Positions 29,865 through 33,522 of a stretch of 33,522 bases of DNA are shown here, in pieces (positions within the stretch are counted from its first letter, which is position 1; each line of letters begins with the position of its first letter). A program made the position numbers and the translations under genes. The notes below the pieces were generated by a model. It did not search any database. It worked only from the letters and a program-made list of their open reading frames with translations, and was not told where the DNA came from. The DNA lies in NCBI GenBank assembly GCA_026692865.1, contig JAPLNI010000049.1:1-33522 (forward strand), in the 5' to 3' direction. Origin of the DNA: Planctomycetota bacterium (GTDB lineage: Bacteria > Planctomycetota > Planctomycetia > Pirellulales > Pirellulaceae).

Positions 29865-32660
29865 TCATTGCTTTCCGTCCCCGGTCATTCGCCCGAGATT
29901 GGAGAGGTTTGCAAGCGCCAACATTACACCACCAACAACTGTTAAGAAAACGCCCAGGTCAAACGCCGACACGCTTGCCAGTTCCACCTTGCCGATAAAA
30001 GGAAAATCGACGTATTTAAATCCGCTGGTTAAAAACGGCTTGCCTAGAACTATCGAACCGATTCCTGTGATCGCAGCGATTAAGCCACCGCCACCAATGA
30101 GTGCGTGGTAATCAAAATGGACTCTTTCATCCGCCCATGCAAATCCGCTTGCCATGTATTGCATAATAAGTGCGATCGAGACAACCAAGGCCGCAATGAA
30201 GCCTCCTCCCGGTAGATTATGTCCGCGTAGAAAAATGTAGCAGGCAACGAGAATCGCAAGCGGCAGCATCACCCGCGTCACCACAACCATCATCATCGGG
30301 TGTCGGTTGGGTGAAAACCGAAGTCCCGATGTCCACTTAAGCAGTGTTGCGGAAAGTGGACCTGTTAACATCCCATCCAGCATCGCGTAGATCGCCATCG
30401 CCGCAATTCCAATAACAGTTATCTCCCCGAAAGTATCAAAACCTCGGAAGTCAACCAAGATGACGTTGACGACGTTGGCACCTCCTCCGAGAGGCTTGGA
30501 ATGCTGAATGTAATAGCTTGATATGGATTGGAAATCATGAGTCATCATTGCCCAACAAAGAAATCCAACGCTCGCACCAACTGCCACCGATAGCACAATA
30601 TCTCGGTATTGCCGCCAAGAAATGACTTCGTTGATTGCTTCTTTCGGAAGGAAATGCAGTGCGAGTAACATCAAAATCAGGGTGACGACCTCCACTGCAA
30701 TCTGTGTAAGCGCGAGATCTGGAGCAGAGAGGTAGATAAAGGCTATGGAGCTTATAAGCCCAACGATGTTGACAGTTAGCAATGCAATTAATCGGCTCTG
30801 ATGCTTCCACGCCAAGACAAAGCATGCGACGATCACCAGAACCCATCCGACGAACATGGACGTATTGATCGGAAGCAACTCACGCTCCCCGCGTTCGTAG
30901 CTGGACCGAGCAAAAACTACGCCCCCTAAAGCCGACGCAGCCAAAACGAACAAGAACAGCATTCGGTGCAGTGACCCATTAAAGCTTCGATCCGTCGTAA
31001 TTCTCGCTAATCGGACGCAAGCGTTCAAAGAGAGATCGTAGAGTCCTTTCGCATCGGGAAGCAGCGCTTTGTTCCAAATAGATCGTACAGGAACATACAG
31101 CGATAAAGCAGTAGCTCCACAGCCAAACGCAAATATTGACATCATCAATGCTGGAGTCCAACCGTGCCAAAGCGACAAATGAAACTTAGGCGACTTCGAT
31201 TGCAAAGCAGCATCGCTTGCCAAGCGTGTGATTGAACCGGCCCAAGCCTCTGGAAACAAGCCAATTAAAATTGCGAGCACTACTAAGCATGCTGGAGGCA
31301 ACCATAGGCCACGCGACGGATCGTGCGGCTTCGCAGGATAGTCGTTCCGAACAGGGCCAAAGTAAGTGTAGAGAAGAAAACGAAGCGAGTAGGCTACTGA
31401 AAACACACTGGCAAGCATCACTAATCCAGGGAGCAGCCAAGCTACACCGATCGCAGTAGCATGCGTGACCTCCTCCAGCATCATCTCCTTCGATAGAAAG
31501 CCATTCATTGGAGGGACACCCACCATCGATGCTGCTGCCAAGGTTGCCGTGATAGCTGAGATTGGCATCAAGCTGGCCAGTCCACCCAATCGAGAGATGT
31601 CGCGTGTTCCCGTCTCGTGGTCAACAATTCCCGCATTCATGAAGAGAGCTGCTTTGAAAATCGCATGATTGATTACGTGAAACACACAAGCCACTACCGC
31701 CATCTCGGACCCGAAACCAACCAGCATTGTCATGATGCCAAGGTGGCTGATCGTCGAGTAAGCAAGGATGCTTTTGAGATCATCTCGAAATAGTGCGATC
31801 ACAGCAGCTATCAACATGGTGATCACTCCTGTGCCCGCAACAACGTAGAACCACGTTTGCGTACCTGCTAATACGGGCCACAGTCGCAGCATCAAGAAGA
31901 TTCCTGCTTTGACCATCGTGGCTGAGTGAAGGTACGCGGACACCGGTGTCGGTGCCGCCATCGCATGTGGCAACCAAAAATGAAATGGGAATTGAGCACT
32001 CTTGGTAAAGCAACCGATTAGAACCAGAGCAAGAATAGACAAATAATACGGCGAGCTCCTTATCTTTTCTCCTTCTTTTAGTATCTCAGTTAATTCAAAA
32101 GAACCCGCTACCTGCCCTAGCAGTAGCATCCCCGCTAATAGTGCCAGTCCACCACCGGCTGTGACTGCCAAGGCCATGCGAGCGCCTTGCCTGCCCTCTT
32201 GCGAATCACTTTTGAATCCAATCAACAAGAACGAGGAAAGACTGGTCAATTCCCAGAACACTATGAGTAAAAGAATGTTATTGGAAAGAACAACACCAAG
32301 CATGGCTCCTTGAAACAAAAGAAGGTACGCAAAGAATCGCCCTAACGCTTCCTGCGGACTTAAGTAAAAGCGAGCATAAACGGTTACAAGCAAGCCTATC
32401 CCAAGGATCATTACAGCGAAGAGTAACCCAAGACCATCAACAAAGAAGCTCGCATTTAAATCAATCTGTGGAACCCACGGCCAACTTGCTTGGGGCACTG
32501 TACTTTGACTTATGGCGAAAATGTTCGTAAGCAGAAGAACTAGTGAGAGAATCGTCACCGAACTGGCTGCAATTGCACTCTCGTTCTTTCCCAAACGCAT
32601 CATCAATGCGGGAAACACAGCCCCCAAAAGGGGCAACAGAACGATCAACGCAATGCTCAT
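29865..32660 (-). CDS. mnhA: Na+/H+ antiporter subunit A fused to subunit B
   Basis: 931 residues from the ATG at 32660 (a TTG one codon before is possible). The MnhA core is NuoL-like, with FWELTSLSSFLLIGF, KSAQFPFHFWLPHAMAAPTPVSAYLHSATMVKAGIF and the conserved helical bundle. The MbhD/DUF4040-like part is ALTQIAVEVVTLILMLLALHF. The C-terminal ~140 residues are an MnhB domain: TRVMLPLAILVACYIFLRGHNLPGGGFIAAL, then GKPFLTSGF. Fused A-B is known in group 2-type Mrp systems. This is the first gene of a six-gene operon A(B)-C-D-E-F-G whose product exchanges Na+ (or K+) for H+ across the cytoplasmic membrane and sustains pH and salt homeostasis. Confidence 0.97.
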   Translation of the reverse strand: MSIALIVLLPLLGAVFPALMMRLGKNESAIAASSVTILSLVLLLTNIFAISQSTVPQASWPWVPQIDLNASFFVDGLGLLFAVMILGIGLLVTVYARFYLSPQEALGRFFAYLLLFQGAMLGVVLSNNILLLIVFWELTSLSSFLLIGFKSDSQEGRQGARMALAVTAGGGLALLAGMLLLGQVAGSFELTEILKEGEKIRSSPYYLSILALVLIGCFTKSAQFPFHFWLPHAMAAPTPVSAYLHSATMVKAGIFLMLRLWPVLAGTQTWFYVVAGTGVITMLIAAVIALFRDDLKSILAYSTISHLGIMTMLVGFGSEMAVVACVFHVINHAIFKAALFMNAGIVDHETGTRDISRLGGLASLMPISAITATLAAASMVGVPPMNGFLSKEMMLEEVTHATAIGVAWLLPGLVMLASVFSVAYSLRFLLYTYFGPVRNDYPAKPHDPSRGLWLPPACLVVLAILIGLFPEAWAGSITRLASDAALQSKSPKFHLSLWHGWTPALMMSIFAFGCGATALSLYVPVRSIWNKALLPDAKGLYDLSLNACVRLARITTDRSFNGSLHRMLFLFVLAASALGGVVFARSSYERGERELLPINTSMFVGWVLVIVACFVLAWKHQSRLIALLTVNIVGLISSIAFIYLSAPDLALTQIAVEVVTLILMLLALHFLPKEAINEVISWRQYRDIVLSVAVGASVGFLCWAMMTHDFQSISSYYIQHSKPLGGGANVVNVILVDFRGFDTFGEITVIGIAAMAIYAMLDGMLTGPLSATLLKWTSGLRFSPNRHPMMMVVVTRVMLPLAILVACYIFLRGHNLPGGGFIAALVVSIALIMQYMASGFAWADERVHFDYHALIGGGGLIAAITGIGSIVLGKPFLTSGFKYVDFPFIGKVELASVSAFDLGVFLTVVGGVMLALANLSNLGRMTGDGKQ

Positions 32661-32663
32661 CAA

Positions 32664-33488
32664 CGAGTCTTTTCCCCTGCGGCCGTGTTGACCTAATACA
32701 TGTATCGAACAACAAAAACTACTAGTTCAAGTGTAGATAAAAAGCCTTCTGACACAAGCTCCCGAACGCTTTCGATTTTGACTGCGTAGAATTTTTCTCG
32801 CTACTTTTTTGCCGGAAATAGTTTCTGAAAATCTACCATAGCGTGCCAAGCGATTGTTTTGCTTTATTACCTTTGTCTCGAAAAGAGCCTTAGAGTTCGA
32901 ATAGTCTGGTTCTAGTGCGTCGTTCAGACGAAGAACACGTGACTTGTAGCAGGCGTCCTAAGACATCTGAAAACGTCAGCTGTTGCCATTGTTTTCATCG
33001 ACATCTGAATTCTTACGAATTCAGCTATGCCAATTTTAAGTCGGACAAAGCACTAGCGGGCTACCAATTGGAAATGAACCGATTGCATTGGGATAAAATG
33101 CCAAACAGTAACTCTCGCAGTTTAAAGGTTTTGGCCACTCATATTCGCAATTTCCACCAGGGCAAGTCATTAATCCAAGTTGCTCAAGTTAGCCCAATCG
33201 CGTTATTGTCCGAATCCAACGAAACTGTGGGCTATGGTACAACTACTAATTCACCTTGCTACACAAATGACTTACCATGATAGGAAAGCCGATCGACTGG
33301 CTGAATGAACGGACTACTGTTATTTTTGTCGATTTACAGGATGACTGAACTAGTCTCCTTTCCGGTTGCTCGTACGGGACTATGGTCCCAGCCCTTTGAA
33401 GGTGAATCGACCTTGCCTGAATTTTCTGTTTTCGCCATTCTAACGTCTTTGGTGTTAAGTGTGTTAGTTTCGGGCATGGAGCAATCAA
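32664..33488. other. Non-coding region upstream of the Mrp operon
   Basis: The three frames above 60 codons here (32915, 33305 plus strand; 33246 minus) lack family features and ribosome sites. The region must hold the mrp promoter. A perfect hairpin CTGAATTC-TTAC-GAATTCAG lies at 33005-33024. Nothing else is recognised. Confidence 0.45.
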
Positions 33489-33522
33489 ATGTCAAGGAAG
33501 ATGTTTGCTGAGATTTTTGAGA
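33489..33522 (+). CDS. Probable gene start, truncated by window end
   Basis: An ATG at 33489 is preceded by GGAG at 33478-33481 with a 7-nt gap, a good ribosome site by the standards of this window. The frame (MSRKMFAEIFE) stays open to the last base. Eleven codons are too few to name a family. The call rests only on the ribosome site. Confidence 0.4.
   Translation, partial: MSRKMFAEIFE

Noticed and set aside
32915-33280. 121-residue plus-strand frame
   Set aside because: Starts with GTG, has irregular composition and no domain or ribosome site; probably non-coding.
33305-33511. 68-residue plus-strand frame with hydrophobic patches
   Set aside because: No ribosome site, and it overlaps the better-supported start at 33489 in another frame.
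1-33522. CRISPR array
   Set aside because: No regularly spaced identical repeats and no cas genes were seen anywhere in the window.

Overview
The window is a bacterial chromosome segment of moderate G+C whose gene content points to a planctomycete of the Pirellulales/Rhodopirellula type. The signs are a DUF6800-like 62-residue basic protein, an L-T-L-R-T-L-L-A-Y-L-D type membrane protein, tetrahydromethanopterin-linked C1 genes (Ftr and a Fae homologue) in a bacterium, many loosely packed signal-peptide proteins, and rather weak Shine-Dalgarno sites. Taxonomy is inferred from content; no marker comparison was possible.

Layout. 1-62: 5' part of a minus-strand tRNA-Thr. 209-5397: a D-threonine-aldolase-like PLP enzyme, a GT4 glycosyltransferase and a secreted alpha/beta hydrolase, separated by long spacers, one of which carries a REP-like palindrome. 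5539-7404: mnmG, followed by the 4.5S SRP RNA (7456-7560). 7566-9773 (minus): a membrane-anchored von Willebrand A protein. 10074-10160: tRNA-Ser(UGA), after which lies an accessory region (10637-14094) made of what look like remains of a type I restriction-modification locus. 14638-14711: tRNA-Met (minus).

15441-17674: a C1 block with 5-formyl-THF cyclo-ligase, formylmethanofuran:H4MPT formyltransferase (4-nt overlap) and a formaldehyde-activating-enzyme homologue, preceded by a possible structured RNA. 17774-20867: HIT protein, DUF6800-like protein, PQQ-repeat protein, small secreted protein and rhodanese. 20913-24149: FabI-like reductase, a small membrane protein, and the ispE-spoVG pair in which SpoVG carries a zinc ribbon. 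24327-26636: planctomycete membrane protein. 26694-32660 (minus): a complete Mrp/Mnh cation/proton antiporter operon, A(B)-C-D-E-F-G. The last 860 bases are mostly non-coding, with a probable gene start at 33489 running off the end.

The most unusual region is 10637-14094. Three consecutive reading frames are in-frame chimeras of type I R-M parts: HsdM N-half joined to HsdS C-part; a 32-codon frame with an HsdR-like start and the HsdS tail; and a RhuM-like N-terminus joined to the HsdR C-terminal domain through three C-x2-C-x3-P-C-x-C repeats. No methylase NPPF/Y motif and no helicase/nuclease core remain, so the locus cannot be a normal R-M system as read. It is a deletion-scarred island, a repurposed set of fusions, or an assembly artefact. 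The other points most worth following are the zinc-ribbon SpoVG, the SRP RNA with an atypical tip, the Fae homologue without the catalytic histidine, and the possible structured RNA before the cyclo-ligase gene.
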